DNA of 64,000 nt from Arthrobacter sp. EpRS71 (GTDB taxonomy: Bacteria > Actinomycetota > Actinomycetes > Actinomycetales > Micrococcaceae): assembly GCF_001512285.1 (NCBI RefSeq), contig NZ_LNUV01000003.1, positions 656,059-720,058 of the forward strand. Reading direction: 5' to 3'. The notes under the pieces are model-generated. The model did no database searches, was not told where the DNA came from, and was given only the letters and a program-made list of their open reading frames with translations. The translations under genes were made by a program, and so were the position numbers. Positions 44,325 to 55,291 of the stretch are shown one piece after another (positions within the stretch are counted from its first letter, which is position 1; each line of letters opens with the position of its first letter).

Positions 44325-46298
44325 TTGGGACTTTTGGAAACCGTCAAGGATCCACGGGACCTGGCCACATTGTCCGGCACGGAGCTGGAACAATTGGCTG
44401 GGGAAATCAGGGAATTCCTGATCACCAACGTAGCCGCAACGGGTGGACACCTGGGTCCTAACCTGGGCGTTGTGGAGCTTACTCTCGCTGTCCACCGGAA
44501 CTTTGAGTCTCCGCGGGACAGCGTCATCTTCGATACCGGCCACCAGTCCTATGTGCACAAGCTGCTGACTGGACGCCAGGATTTCACGACGCTCCGCCAG
44601 CAGGGTGGTCTTTCCGGCTATCCGGACCGTGCCGAGTCTGAGCACGACATCGTGGAGAGTTCACATGCCTCCTCGTCCCTGTCCTGGGCTGATGGCATCT
44701 CCCGGGCCCGGCAGCTAACCGGTGAAGGTGACCGGTTCGTCGTCGCCGTGGTTGGCGATGGCGCGTTGACCGGCGGCATGGCGTGGGAAGCCATCAACAA
44801 CATTGCCGCGGACAAGCGGCGTCGCGTGGTGATCGTTGTCAACGACAACGGTCGCTCCTATGCCCCGACTGTTGGCGGGTTTGCCGATTACCTGGCGTCG
44901 CTGCGTCCCACCATTGACTCCTTGCGCACCACCCCTGCCTACGAACGCATGCTGGACTGGTGGAAGAAGAAGCTGCAGGACGGCGGCCCCGCCGGCCAAT
45001 TCACCTACAAGAGCCTGCATGCCATGAAGAAGGGCATCAAGGACTGGTGGGTCCCGCAAGGTATGTTCGAGGACCTTGGCATGAAGTACATCGGCCCGGT
45101 TGACGGACACAACCTCCAGGCCATGGAACATGCACTCAATACCGCCAAGGCCTACGGTGGACCGGTCATTGTGCATGCCATGACGGAAAAGGGCCACGGC
45201 TACGCGCCTGCCCTGGCCAATGAAGCAGACCAGTTCCACGCAGTGGGAATCATCGATCCCGAGACCGGCGAGCCCACGGAAATGCCCGGTGCCAGGTCCT
45301 GGACGTCCGTGTTCGCCGAGGAGATCGCTGACATCGCCGATGAACGCCCGGACATCGTGGGTATCACCGGCGCAATGCTCATCCCCGTGGGACTGCACAA
45401 GTTCGCTGAGCGCCACCCCGAAAGGGTCATCGACGTCGGCATCGCTGAGCAGCATGCGTTGGCGTCCGCCGCTGGAATGGCGTTCGGTGGCCTTCACCCC
45501 GTTGTAGCGGTGTACGCCACCTTCCTGAACCGTGCCTTTGACCAGCTCCTGATGGACGTTGCCCTCCACAAGGCCGGCGTGACCATCGTCCTGGACCGTG
45601 CCGGCGTGACCGGCCCGGATGGGCCCAGCCACCACGGCATGTGGGACATGGCGATGGTTCAGATCGTGCCCGGCCTCCATCTGGCCGCTCCCCGTGACGC
45701 CACCAGGCTCCGCGAAGAACTGCGGGAGGCCGTGGCCATTGACGATGCCCCCACTGTGGTGAGGTTCTCCAAGGGCAGCGTAGGATCCGAGGTCGAAGCT
45801 ATCGAGCGGCTTCATGACGGCGTGGACATCCTCGCGAGGCGACCGGAGGGTTCCACCGAGAACGATGTCCTGATTGTCAGCGTCGGCGCGATGTCAGAAC
45901 TCGCACTTGATGTCGCGGCCCGCCTGGGCGCCCAAGGCATCAGCTCCACGGTGGTGGATCCGCGGTGGGTGCTTCCCGTCCGTAAGTCGATCATCGCCCT
46001 TGCTGCCCGTCACCGCCTGGTGATCTGCATTGAGGACGGAGTGCGGGCAGGTGGTGTGGGATCCCGTATCCGTCAGGAGATGCGGGCTGCCGGTGTGGAT
46101 ACAGCCTTGAACGAAGTGGGCCTGCCGGTGGAGTTCCTGGTACACGGCTCCCGCAGCCAGGTCCTGGAACGCGTTGGCCTGACGGCCCAGAAAATAACCC
46201 ACGACGTCGTAGCCCAGGTTTTGGGGACGAAGGTCCCGTTCGCAAGGCCCCTCCCGGGTCAGCAACACCCGACCACCGGCAGCCTGCCAACGCTGTGA
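44325..46298 (+). CDS. dxs: 1-deoxy-D-xylulose-5-phosphate synthase
   Basis: First step of the MEP isoprenoid pathway: pyruvate plus glyceraldehyde-3-phosphate to DXP, ThDP-dependent. 657 residues. Start at TTG 44325, 4 nt after a perfect AAGGAGG; the product begins [13 protein letters not shown] as in homologues. Seen: [16 protein letters not shown], ThDP/Mg site [18 protein letters not shown], and the second domain [17 protein letters not shown] with the catalytic Glu. The final 4 bp overlap the DUF402 gene. Confidence 0.96.
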   Translation: MGLLETVKDPRDLATLSGTELEQLAGEIREFLITNVAATGGHLGPNLGVVELTLAVHRNFESPRDSVIFDTGHQSYVHKLLTGRQDFTTLRQQGGLSGYPDRAESEHDIVESSHASSSLSWADGISRARQLTGEGDRFVVAVVGDGALTGGMAWEAINNIAADKRRRVVIVVNDNGRSYAPTVGGFADYLASLRPTIDSLRTTPAYERMLDWWKKKLQDGGPAGQFTYKSLHAMKKGIKDWWVPQGMFEDLGMKYIGPVDGHNLQAMEHALNTAKAYGGPVIVHAMTEKGHGYAPALANEADQFHAVGIIDPETGEPTEMPGARSWTSVFAEEIADIADERPDIVGITGAMLIPVGLHKFAERHPERVIDVGIAEQHALASAAGMAFGGLHPVVAVYATFLNRAFDQLLMDVALHKAGVTIVLDRAGVTGPDGPSHHGMWDMAMVQIVPGLHLAAPRDATRLREELREAVAIDDAPTVVRFSKGSVGSEVEAIERLHDGVDILARRPEGSTENDVLIVSVGAMSELALDVAARLGAQGISSTVVDPRWVLPVRKSIIALAARHRLVICIEDGVRAGGVGSRIRQEMRAAGVDTALNEVGLPVEFLVHGSRSQVLERVGLTAQKITHDVVAQVLGTKVPFARPLPGQQHPTTGSLPTL

Positions 46299-46864
46299 CG
46301 GACGAGCGCGCGCCGGGCGCATTGCAGCCCGGTGACCTCGTGGTGTCGAGGAACAGGAAATGGGACGGTAAGGCCCACTGGGTGGTGCCCGGCCGCTACC
46401 TTGGTGAAGACATCCACGGTTGGTGGATCTTTCAGGGAGCAGGGGAGTTCTGCGCCCGCCCCGGCGCGGCGTTCTATACGGCGTCGGATGCACTTCTGTT
46501 GGTTCCGCGGACCGGCGAGTTCGTGGCCACCTTCTACGATGACAGCTATCCGGGCGACTTCAGGATCTATGTTGATTTGGCCACTGGCCATGACTGGAAT
46601 CCCATCAAGCCCGGCGTTACCGAATTTCACATGATTGATATGGATCTGGACGTCATCCGGTCCACCAAGCATGGGGTGTTCGTGGACGATGAGGACGAAT
46701 TTGAGCAGCATCGGATGGCCATGGGCTATCCGCAACAGACGGTGGACGCAATGCGCGCAGAATGCGCAGCCCTCTTTGAGGCAGTGAACACCATGAAAGC
46801 GCCCTTCGACGTCAATGGAGCCACCAGCACCAGCGCCGAGTGGTTCAGAAAAGGACGAGCATGA
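46295..46864 (+). CDS. DUF402 domain protein
   Basis: 189 residues; GTG start overlaps the dxs stop (GTGA). DUF402 signature: [17 protein letters not shown] followed by [12 protein letters not shown] and [18 protein letters not shown]. Members of this family include nucleoside tri/diphosphatases (S. aureus Ntdp type) and RNase-associated proteins, so phosphatase activity on nucleotides is possible but unproven here. Coupled by ATGA overlap to the next gene. Confidence 0.82.
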   Translation: MTDERAPGALQPGDLVVSRNRKWDGKAHWVVPGRYLGEDIHGWWIFQGAGEFCARPGAAFYTASDALLLVPRTGEFVATFYDDSYPGDFRIYVDLATGHDWNPIKPGVTEFHMIDMDLDVIRSTKHGVFVDDEDEFEQHRMAMGYPQQTVDAMRAECAALFEAVNTMKAPFDVNGATSTSAEWFRKGRA

Positions 46865-47421
46865 GCGGCATCATCCGAGCGTACAAGCGCGACGACGACG
46901 GAGTACTTCACTTCCGCGAGGCCTGGTATGACGACGAAGACCAGCAATTCGTTGTTAATCACGGTGTGGTGGGTCACCAGAGCAAAACCGACGAGGCAGA
47001 CGTTGAGGACGAATCTGCCGTGGATGGCCTGATGGCTGCTTTTGCTGCGCAATGCGAGGAAGACGGCTACGCCGAGATTCCCGAGTCGGAACAGTTTTGG
47101 GTGGTTGCCCAGATTGCGTTGAAGTCCAAGGACGGCACCGAACGCGACCGTCACCTTGAGCGTAAAGCCAAAGCTGCCCTTACTGGTGAGTTGGCGTGGC
47201 GTGGGCTGGGAGTAGTGGACCGTTCGGAAATCGGCAACGGCCACCTGAACATCTTCTGCCTCTGCCCGGACGTCAACAAGGCAGTGAACGCCATCAAAAT
47301 CTGCGTTCGCGGTGAGGACCTGGACTTCACCAAGCTCACGGTTGCGGCAGCTCCCCACACCGACCCCACGGCATTCCGTGTGAAGCACTCGCCCAAGCAG
47401 GGTGTGGGCTTTACTCTCTAA
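46861..47421 (+). CDS. Uncharacterised actinobacterial protein
   Basis: 186 residues from ATG 46861, overlapping the DUF402 stop by 4 bp; GGAC about 9 nt upstream. Starts [41 protein letters not shown] and contains a second alpha/beta-like part (GELAWRGLGVVDRSEIGNGHLNIFCLCPDVNKAVNAI). No signal peptide or membrane segment; acidic linker DEADVEDES. I recognise no domain. It is a real gene by coupling and coding bias. Confidence 0.7.
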   Translation: MSGIIRAYKRDDDGVLHFREAWYDDEDQQFVVNHGVVGHQSKTDEADVEDESAVDGLMAAFAAQCEEDGYAEIPESEQFWVVAQIALKSKDGTERDRHLERKAKAALTGELAWRGLGVVDRSEIGNGHLNIFCLCPDVNKAVNAIKICVRGEDLDFTKLTVAAAPHTDPTAFRVKHSPKQGVGFTL

Positions 47422-47452
47422 GTAGCACCCCAACGCACCAGGAGGTATCCCC

Positions 47453-47671
47453 ATGGCGTCCAAGAGCAACTGGCCCGGACATACGCCGCTGCCCAAAGGT
47501 CTGGCCGCTCCGGCCAGACGGGCCTTGGCGCATGAGGGGATAGAGACGTTGGAGCAGTTGGCCGAGTTCGGCGAGGCCGGGCTGTCCAAGCTTCACGGGA
47601 TGGGGCCGGTTGCTGTAGCGCAGCTTGAGGATGCCATGGAGGAATCAGGGATCTCGTACGGAACCGGCTAA
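47453..47671 (+). CDS. Small helix-hairpin-helix protein
   Basis: 72 residues, ATG 7 nt after AGGAGGT. LAAPARRALAHEGIETLEQLAEFGEAGLSKLHGMGPVAVAQLEDAM is a helix-hairpin-helix like that of the RNA polymerase alpha C-terminal domain (hairpin HGMGP). Non-specific DNA binding is the usual property of the fold. Stand-alone, without other domains. Confidence 0.75.
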   Translation: MASKSNWPGHTPLPKGLAAPARRALAHEGIETLEQLAEFGEAGLSKLHGMGPVAVAQLEDAMEESGISYGTG

Positions 47672-47739
47672 CTGTACTGCTGGGGGGAGATTGTTGCCTT
47701 GGGTGACAATGAGTGCCGGGGCGCGTATAGGCTGAATTC

Positions 47740-48717
47740 ATGACTGAATACCGACGCCTTGGCCATTCCGGACTGACTGTCTCAGCTGTAGGGCTGGGCT
47801 GCAACAACCTGGGCCGCGCCAATACCCCCACCGAGTCCCAGGAAGGCACGGACGCTGTTGTCCACGCCGCGCTTGATGCCGGGGTGACCTTCTTCGACGT
47901 CGCCGATGTCTACGGCCGCGAGCCCGGCCTGAGTGAAGTCATGCTGGGCAAGGCGCTGAAAGGCCGCCGTGATGACGTGGTCATCGGCACCAAGTTCGGC
48001 ATGGACATGCGCGGAGTCAACGGTAACGACTTCGATGCCCGTGGTTCGCGCAGATACATCATTCGGGCTGTGGAGGCTTCTCTCCGCCGTTTGGATACCG
48101 AGTGGATTGATCTCTACCAGTTCCACACTCCGGACCCGCGCACTCCCATCGAGGAGACGCTGGCAGCCTTGGATGACCTGGTATCCAGCGGGAAAGTCCG
48201 GTACATCGGCCACTCGAATTTTGCCGGCTGGCAGATCGCCGAGGCTGACTACGTTGGTCGCCAGTCCGCTGGCGTCCGTTTCATTTCGACCCAGAACCAC
48301 TACAACCTCCTGGACCGCCGCGCCGAACTCGAAGTGCTCCCGGCCGCAGGAGCTTTCTCCCTGGGCGTCCTTCCTTACTTCCCTTTGGCCAACGGGCTGC
48401 TCACCGGAAAATACTCAGCGGGCAAAGCCCCTGAAGGTTCCCGATTGAGCCACACGCGCACCAACCTGGTGCATGACGCCGATTGGGAGCAGCTTGGCCG
48501 CTTCGGCCAGTTTGCCAAGGAACGCGATATCAGCGAGCTTCAGTTGGCCTTCTCCTGGTTGGCCGCACAACCTGGAGTCAGCAGCGTCATCGCGGGGGCG
48601 ACCCGTCCCGAGCAGATCCGGGAGAATGCCGGGGCAGTGTGCTGGGTACCCACTCAGGAGGATCGCGCGGAACTGGATGAGATCTTCCCGCGGGCACCGA
48701 AGGTAGCCCTCTTCTAG
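47740..48717 (+). CDS. Aldo/keto reductase
   Basis: 325 residues, NADPH-dependent (beta/alpha)8 oxidoreductase. Catalytic tetrad visible: D (FFDVADVYGREPGLSE), Y in the same motif, K (VVIGTKFG) and H (IDLYQFHTPDPRTPIEETLAAL). Resembles the YajO/Tas-like general group; substrate unknown. Single gene; its stop is followed directly by sequence similar to the 3'-abutting repeat described elsewhere in this window. Confidence 0.88.
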   Translation: MTEYRRLGHSGLTVSAVGLGCNNLGRANTPTESQEGTDAVVHAALDAGVTFFDVADVYGREPGLSEVMLGKALKGRRDDVVIGTKFGMDMRGVNGNDFDARGSRRYIIRAVEASLRRLDTEWIDLYQFHTPDPRTPIEETLAALDDLVSSGKVRYIGHSNFAGWQIAEADYVGRQSAGVRFISTQNHYNLLDRRAELEVLPAAGAFSLGVLPYFPLANGLLTGKYSAGKAPEGSRLSHTRTNLVHDADWEQLGRFGQFAKERDISELQLAFSWLAAQPGVSSVIAGATRPEQIRENAGAVCWVPTQEDRAELDEIFPRAPKVALF

Positions 48718-48735
48718 CCCTCACTCAGATCCCGC
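48718..48735 (+). repeat. Possible degenerate copy of the 3'-abutting repeat
   Basis: The 18 bp directly after the aldo/keto reductase stop match the start of the copy after the aminotransferase at 16 of 18 positions, then diverge. Short, so it may be chance. Confidence 0.3.
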
Positions 48736-48873
48736 CCACCCGCAGGTTGTCAAACTGTGTGGAGTCAGTGGGTGGGTTGTTTGGTTGGTTTTTCGGGGAG
48801 GTTGATTCCGACGTGGCTTCGTGGGGCCGGTGTGGTGGGTCGTTGCCGGAATCGGTGAGGGTTCTGGACCCCC

Positions 48874-48902
48874 TTGACTCCCACCCCCACCTTCCCTAAA
48901 CT
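48874..48902 (+). promoter_or_regulatory. Promoter of the hyi operon
   Basis: TTGACT (48874-48879), exactly 17 nt, TAAACT (48897-48902): near-consensus housekeeping promoter. Predicted start near 48909, giving a leader of about 104 nt. Confidence 0.75.
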
Positions 48903-48938
48903 TTTCATAAAGCAGAATCTAAATTCCACAAAGCGGAA
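48903..48938. promoter_or_regulatory. Two operator-like repeats overlapping the hyi transcription start
   Basis: 15-mers at 48903-48917 and 48924-48938 (second: ttccacaaagcggaa) agree at 12 of 15 positions, are 21 bp apart (two helix turns) and carry TTCC/GGAA symmetry in the second copy. Located at about -6 to +30, the place for a repressor. IclR/AllR-like regulators are candidates. Confidence 0.5.
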
Positions 48939-49012
48939 ACTGAGGCCCAAGCATCAAGGCAGCAGTCAAGCAGCGGAAGATAGATCAAAGCCCCTCCTCG
49001 GAAGGACCTACG

Positions 49013-49816
49013 ATGACGTACACAGTGAACTGCTCCATCCTCCTGACGGAGCTGCCCTTGCTCGAGCGCCCCGCCGCCGCGAAGGCAGCCGGTTTTGACG
49101 CCGTCGAGTTCTGGTGGCCCTTCGAGACCTCCGTCCCCAGCGACGCACAAGTAACCGAGTTTGAAACCGCCATCAAGGACGCCGGCGTTCAGCTCACGGG
49201 CCTGAACTTCAACGCCGGCAACATGCCCGGCGGCGACCGCGGCCTGGTTTCCTGGAAGGGACGTTGCTCCGAGTTCAAGGACAACATCGACGTCGTCGCC
49301 GGCATCGGTGAGCGTCTCGGCTGCAAGGCCTTCAACGCCCTCTACGGCAACCGCCAGGACGAGTTCACCCCTGAAGAGCAGGACGAACTCGCCGCCAAGA
49401 ACCTCGCCGCAGCAGCGGAAGGCGTCGCCCGCATCGGCGGCACCGTCCTCCTCGAACCGGTCAGCGGCGCACCCAAGTACCCGCTCCTCACCGCCGAAGA
49501 CGCACTCAAGGTCATCGCCCGCGTCAAGGCGGAATCCGGCGCACAGAACATCAAGCTCCTCGCCGACTTCTACCACTTGGCAGTCAACGGCGACGACGTC
49601 GAATCCGTCATCGAGAACCACGCCAAGGACTTCGGCCACATTCAGATCGCCGACAACCCCGGCCGCGGAGCTCCCGGAACCGGCACGCTCCCCCTCGGTG
49701 AATGGATCGCCCGCAGCCGCGAACTCGGCTACGACGGCTACATCGGCCTCGAGTACAAGGAACCGCAGGAATCGGCTTTCAGCTGGGCCATCCGCCAGCG
49801 CGCCAACGCCAACTAA
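49013..49816 (+). CDS. hyi: Hydroxypyruvate isomerase
   Basis: Interconverts hydroxypyruvate and tartronate semialdehyde. 267 residues, xylose-isomerase-like TIM barrel: YTVNCSILLTELPLLERPAAAKAAGFDAVEFWWPF, NALYGNR, VLLEPVSG with metal-ligand Glu, LLADFYHLAVNGD, HIQIADNPGRGAPGTG and a final GLEYKEP. ATG after GAAGGA. First gene of hyi-glxR-gcl-glxK-allB, all on the plus strand, downstream of a strong promoter with operators. Confidence 0.92.
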   Translation: MTYTVNCSILLTELPLLERPAAAKAAGFDAVEFWWPFETSVPSDAQVTEFETAIKDAGVQLTGLNFNAGNMPGGDRGLVSWKGRCSEFKDNIDVVAGIGERLGCKAFNALYGNRQDEFTPEEQDELAAKNLAAAAEGVARIGGTVLLEPVSGAPKYPLLTAEDALKVIARVKAESGAQNIKLLADFYHLAVNGDDVESVIENHAKDFGHIQIADNPGRGAPGTGTLPLGEWIARSRELGYDGYIGLEYKEPQESAFSWAIRQRANAN

Positions 49817-49826
49817 GGACAGGGCG

Positions 49827-49892
49827 CCCAACTAAGTAGCAGATCAGGCCGTTCTGAGCGCTGAGAACGACGCGAACTGCTACCTAGTTGGG
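49827..49892. repeat. Nested palindromic element between hyi and glxR
   Basis: Outer arms of 16 bp (49827-49842 and 49877-49892) match at 15 positions; the inside holds gttct/agaac with a central agcgct (49851-49868). RNA would fold into a long stem with an inner hairpin. Probably a dispersed REP-like element or processing/attenuation hairpin. Confidence 0.7.
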
Positions 49893-49959
49893 TAAGCACG
49901 CCCGGGTTAAAACACTCGGACTCCAGACACACATAGACTTCCCCAGAAAGAGAACCACA

Positions 49960-50838
49960 ATGAGCAACGTTGCAGTCATCGGACTCGGAATCATGGGCCT
50001 CCCCATGGCCATCAACCTCGTCAAGGCCGGCCACACGGTCACCGGTTTCAACCGCAGCCAGGACAAGATCGACAAGCTGGTCTCCGAGGGCGGCCAGGGT
50101 GCCACCAGCATCGCGGACGCAGTCAAGGACGCCGACGTCGTCATCACCATGGTCCCGGACTCCCCCGATGTTGAGGGCGTAGTCAGCGGCAAGGACGGCG
50201 TCTTCGCCAACGCAAAGAAGGGCACCCTCTGGATCGACGCATCCAGCATCCGCCCGGACGTCGCCAAGCGCCTCTCGGACGACGCTGTAGCAGCCGGCAT
50301 CCGCCCGCTTGACGCTCCCGTATCCGGTGGTGAGCAGGGCGCAATCGACGCCGTGCTGTCCATCATGGTCGGCGGCGACGCTGCAGACTTCGAGGCAGCA
50401 CAGGATGTCCTCAACGCAGTGGGCAAGACCATTGTCCACGTCGGCCCTTCCGGCTCCGGCCAGACCGTCAAGGCAGCAAACCAGCTGATCGTGGCCGTCA
50501 ACATCCAGGTCCTCGGCGAGGCCATCGCCTTCCTTGAGGCCTACGGCGTAGACACCGACGCAGCACTGAAGGTCCTGGGCGGCGGCTTGGCCGGCTCCAA
50601 GGTCCTCGACCAGAAGGGTCAGAAGATGCTGGACCGCAACTTCGACCCCGGCTTCCGCCTGGCCCTCCACCACAAGGACCTCGGCATCGTCACCTCCGCA
50701 GCCCGCGAAGCCAACGTCGCTGTCCCGCTCGGCGCAGTCGTCGCCCAGCTCGTCGCCGCAACCGTCAACCAGGGCGACGGCGGCCTCGACCACTCAGGCC
50801 TCTTCAAGCAGGTCCTCCAGCTCAGCGGCCGCAAGTAA
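49960..50838 (+). CDS. glxR: 2-hydroxy-3-oxopropionate (tartronate semialdehyde) reductase
   Basis: Reduces tartronate semialdehyde to glycerate with NAD(P)H. 292 residues from ATG 49960; an upstream in-frame GTG lies inside the palindromic element and is rejected. Beta-hydroxyacid dehydrogenase family: VAVIGLGIMGLPMAINL Rossmann motif, substrate loop DAPVSGGEQGA, catalytic Lys in GSGQTVKAANQLIV, then HKDLGIVTSAARE. Between hyi and gcl, each separated by a hairpin-containing gap. Confidence 0.93.
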   Translation: MSNVAVIGLGIMGLPMAINLVKAGHTVTGFNRSQDKIDKLVSEGGQGATSIADAVKDADVVITMVPDSPDVEGVVSGKDGVFANAKKGTLWIDASSIRPDVAKRLSDDAVAAGIRPLDAPVSGGEQGAIDAVLSIMVGGDAADFEAAQDVLNAVGKTIVHVGPSGSGQTVKAANQLIVAVNIQVLGEAIAFLEAYGVDTDAALKVLGGGLAGSKVLDQKGQKMLDRNFDPGFRLALHHKDLGIVTSAAREANVAVPLGAVVAQLVAATVNQGDGGLDHSGLFKQVLQLSGRK

Positions 50839-50880
50839 GCACCCCGGCAAAAGCCAGCTAAGCAACACAAAGCAGGGAAC

Positions 50881-50906
50881 CCGCCGTCGTACTTAAACGA
50901 CGGCGG
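50881..50906 (+). terminator. Hairpin between glxR and gcl
   Basis: Perfect 10-bp stem ccgccgtcgt/acgacggcgg around ACTTAA, extended by partial ggga/tccc pairing, no T-run. More likely an RNA-stabilising or partial-termination hairpin than a full operon end. Confidence 0.6.
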
Positions 50907-50971
50907 CTCCCTCACCACACCCAAAAACACCACAGACTTCGCCCGAAAGGGCAAAAAACAAGGAGTACACC

Positions 50972-52747
<1,776 letters not shown>

Positions 52748-52772
52748 GTAAGTAAAGGAAGGAGGCACCGGA

Positions 52773-53939
52773 ATGCGTGTTGTCATCGCCCCGGACAAAT
52801 TCAAGGGCTCGCTGTCCGCGCCCGACGTCGCCGAGCACCTGGCAACAGGACTGCTGGCGGGGTTCGGCCACGGCATACAAGCAACACGCATTCCGGTGGC
52901 CGACGGCGGCGAAGGAACCATCGACGCCGCCATCGGCTCCGGCTTCACCCGCCGGACCACCACCGTCACCGGCCCGCTCGGCGAGCCGGTGAAGGCCGAC
53001 TTCGCGGTGCGGGACCAGGAAGCTGTCATCGAAATGGCGGCAGCTTCCGGTCTCGCCCTCCTCCCGGACGGCCCCACGTCCGAGGCGGCCAAGACAGCAA
53101 CCAGCATCGGCACGGGCGAACTCATCCGCGCCGCGCTGGACCTCGGCTGCCGCAAGATCATCCTGGGTGTGGGCGGCAGCGCCAACACCGACGCCGGCGC
53201 AGGAGTCCTGCAGGGCCTCGGCGCCGTGTTCCTGGACAAGAACGGCAACGAGCTCCCCGGCGGCGGCGCGGCCTTGGCCGAGCTGGACACCATCGACTTC
53301 TCCAACTTCGACGTCCGCGTTGAGGCAACGGAGTTCGTGTTGGCGTCCGACGTCGACAATCCCCTTTTGGGGGCCAGCGGAGCCCCAGCCATCTTCGGTC
53401 CGCAGAAGGGCGCGACGCCGGACGACGTCACCTCGCTCGATGCGGCGCTGAGCCACTTCGTCGACGTCCTCGCAGCCACCACCGGGCAGCACGCCAAGTT
53501 CGCAGCCAAGGCCGAAGGCGCAGGAGCGGCAGGCGGCGTTGGCTACATTGCCATCGCGGCACTGAAGGCTGAGCGGCGGCCGGGCATCGACGTCGTGCTT
53601 GAATTCACTGAACTCGAGCAGCGACTGAAGGGCGCCGATCTGGTGATCACCGGAGAAGGCAGCCTGGACGAGCAAAGCCTGCTCGGCAAGACCCCCATGG
53701 GCGTCTCCCGCGCGGCACAGAGGAACGGGGTTCCCGTGATCGCAGTGTGCGGGCGGAGTACCCTGAGCCGGGAACAACTCACGGATGCCGGCTTCCACAC
53801 GGTGCACGCACTGACCGATCTGGAAAAAGATGTCCAAAAATGTATCGCTGAAGCAGGTCCGTTGCTTGAACAATTAGGTAAGCACATAGGCGTGTACCTG
53901 GCGGAACGGACCGAAAACAAGGAGTACCTCAATGTCTGA
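52773..53939 (+). CDS. glxK: Glycerate kinase (GlxK type)
   Basis: Phosphorylates glycerate, giving the product of the glycerate pathway to central metabolism. 388 residues, ATG about 9 nt after GGAAGGAGG. Family I glycerate kinase pattern: [82 protein letters not shown]. Its end overlaps allB by 8 bp, so the two are translationally coupled. Confidence 0.94.
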   Translation: MRVVIAPDKFKGSLSAPDVAEHLATGLLAGFGHGIQATRIPVADGGEGTIDAAIGSGFTRRTTTVTGPLGEPVKADFAVRDQEAVIEMAAASGLALLPDGPTSEAAKTATSIGTGELIRAALDLGCRKIILGVGGSANTDAGAGVLQGLGAVFLDKNGNELPGGGAALAELDTIDFSNFDVRVEATEFVLASDVDNPLLGASGAPAIFGPQKGATPDDVTSLDAALSHFVDVLAATTGQHAKFAAKAEGAGAAGGVGYIAIAALKAERRPGIDVVLEFTELEQRLKGADLVITGEGSLDEQSLLGKTPMGVSRAAQRNGVPVIAVCGRSTLSREQLTDAGFHTVHALTDLEKDVQKCIAEAGPLLEQLGKHIGVYLAERTENKEYLNV

Positions 53940-55281
53940 AGCAATCGGCGCCTATGACCTCGTTATCCGGGGCCAGCGCATCCTCACCACCGCAGGCATC
54001 GCAGCCCGCGAAGTTGGCATCCGTGATGGCGTCATCGTCGCGATCGAACCCCTCGGTAACGGCCTGACCGGCAACGAGGTCATCGAACTCGCAGACGACG
54101 AAACGCTCCTCCCCGGCCTGGTGGACACCCACGTCCACGTCAACGAGCCCGGCCGCACCGAGTGGGAAGGCTTCGCCTCCGCCACCCGCGCCGCTGCTGC
54201 CGGTGGCGTAACCACCATCATCGACATGCCGCTGAACAGCATCCCGCCCACCACCAGCGTGGACGGTCTGGAGCAGAAGCGCGTGGTCGCCAAGGACCAG
54301 GCGTTCGTGGACGTCGGATTCTGGGGCGGTGCCATCCCGGGCAACAAGAGCGACCTCCGCCCGCTGCACGACGAAGGCGTGTTCGGCTTCAAGTGCTTCC
54401 TCCTGCACTCCGGCGTGGACGAGTTCCCGCACCTGGACGCCGATGAGATGGAAGAGGACATGGCTGAGCTCAAGTCCTTCGACTCCCTCATGATCGTGCA
54501 CGCCGAGGACTCCCACGCGATCGACCGCGCCCCGCACCCCGGCGGCGACCACTACGAAACCTTCCTCGCCTCCCGCCCCCGCGGCGCCGAGAACAAGGCA
54601 ATCGCCGAGGTCATCGAGCGCGCCCGCTGGACCGGCGCCCGCGCCCACATCCTGCACCTCTCCTCCTCCGACGCCCTGCCGATGATCGCCTCAGCAAAGC
54701 GCGACGGCGTCAACCTCACCGTTGAGACGTGCCCGCACTACCTCACGCTCATGGCCGAAGAAATCCCCGACGGCGCCACGGCCTACAAGTGCTGCCCGCC
54801 CATCCGCGAAGCCTCCAACCGCGAGCTCCTCTGGAAGGGCCTGCAGGACGGCACCATCGACTGCATCGTCTCGGACCACTCCCCCTCCACACTGGATCTG
54901 AAGGACCTTGAAAACGGCGACTTCGCCGTGGCATGGGGCGGCGTTTCCTCGCTGCAGCTGGGCCTGTCCCTCATCTGGACCGAAGCCCGCCACCGCGGCA
55001 TCCCGCTGGAACAGGTTGTCTCGTGGATGGCCGAGAAGCCCGCCGCCCTGGCACGCCTGCACAACAAAGGCCAGCTCGCCCTGGGCTACGACGCCGACTT
55101 CTCCATCTTCGCCCAGGACGAAGCCTTCGTGGTGGACGTCAGCAAGCTCAAGCACAAGAACCCGATCACCCCGTACGACGGCCGTCCCCTGGCCGGCGTC
55201 GTCCGCAAGACCTACCTGCGCGGCACCCCGATCGACGGCCAGAACCCCGGCGGCAAGCTGCTCCGCCGCGGCAACGTTTAG
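53932..55281 (+). CDS. allB: Allantoinase
   Basis: Hydrolyses allantoin to allantoate. 449 residues, binuclear-metal amidohydrolase: HxH at H67/H69 ([17 protein letters not shown]), carboxylated Lys K154 ([13 protein letters not shown]), later His in VHAEDSHA and [11 protein letters not shown], and Asp in [11 protein letters not shown]. The RTEWEGF and ITVE-type CPHYL segments favour allantoinase over hydantoinase. Links purine (ureide) breakdown to the glyoxylate genes before it; allantoate amidohydrolase is not in this window. Confidence 0.9.
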   Translation: MSEAIGAYDLVIRGQRILTTAGIAAREVGIRDGVIVAIEPLGNGLTGNEVIELADDETLLPGLVDTHVHVNEPGRTEWEGFASATRAAAAGGVTTIIDMPLNSIPPTTSVDGLEQKRVVAKDQAFVDVGFWGGAIPGNKSDLRPLHDEGVFGFKCFLLHSGVDEFPHLDADEMEEDMAELKSFDSLMIVHAEDSHAIDRAPHPGGDHYETFLASRPRGAENKAIAEVIERARWTGARAHILHLSSSDALPMIASAKRDGVNLTVETCPHYLTLMAEEIPDGATAYKCCPPIREASNRELLWKGLQDGTIDCIVSDHSPSTLDLKDLENGDFAVAWGGVSSLQLGLSLIWTEARHRGIPLEQVVSWMAEKPAALARLHNKGQLALGYDADFSIFAQDEAFVVDVSKLKHKNPITPYDGRPLAGVVRKTYLRGTPIDGQNPGGKLLRRGNV

Positions 55282-55291
55282 GTCAACCGTC

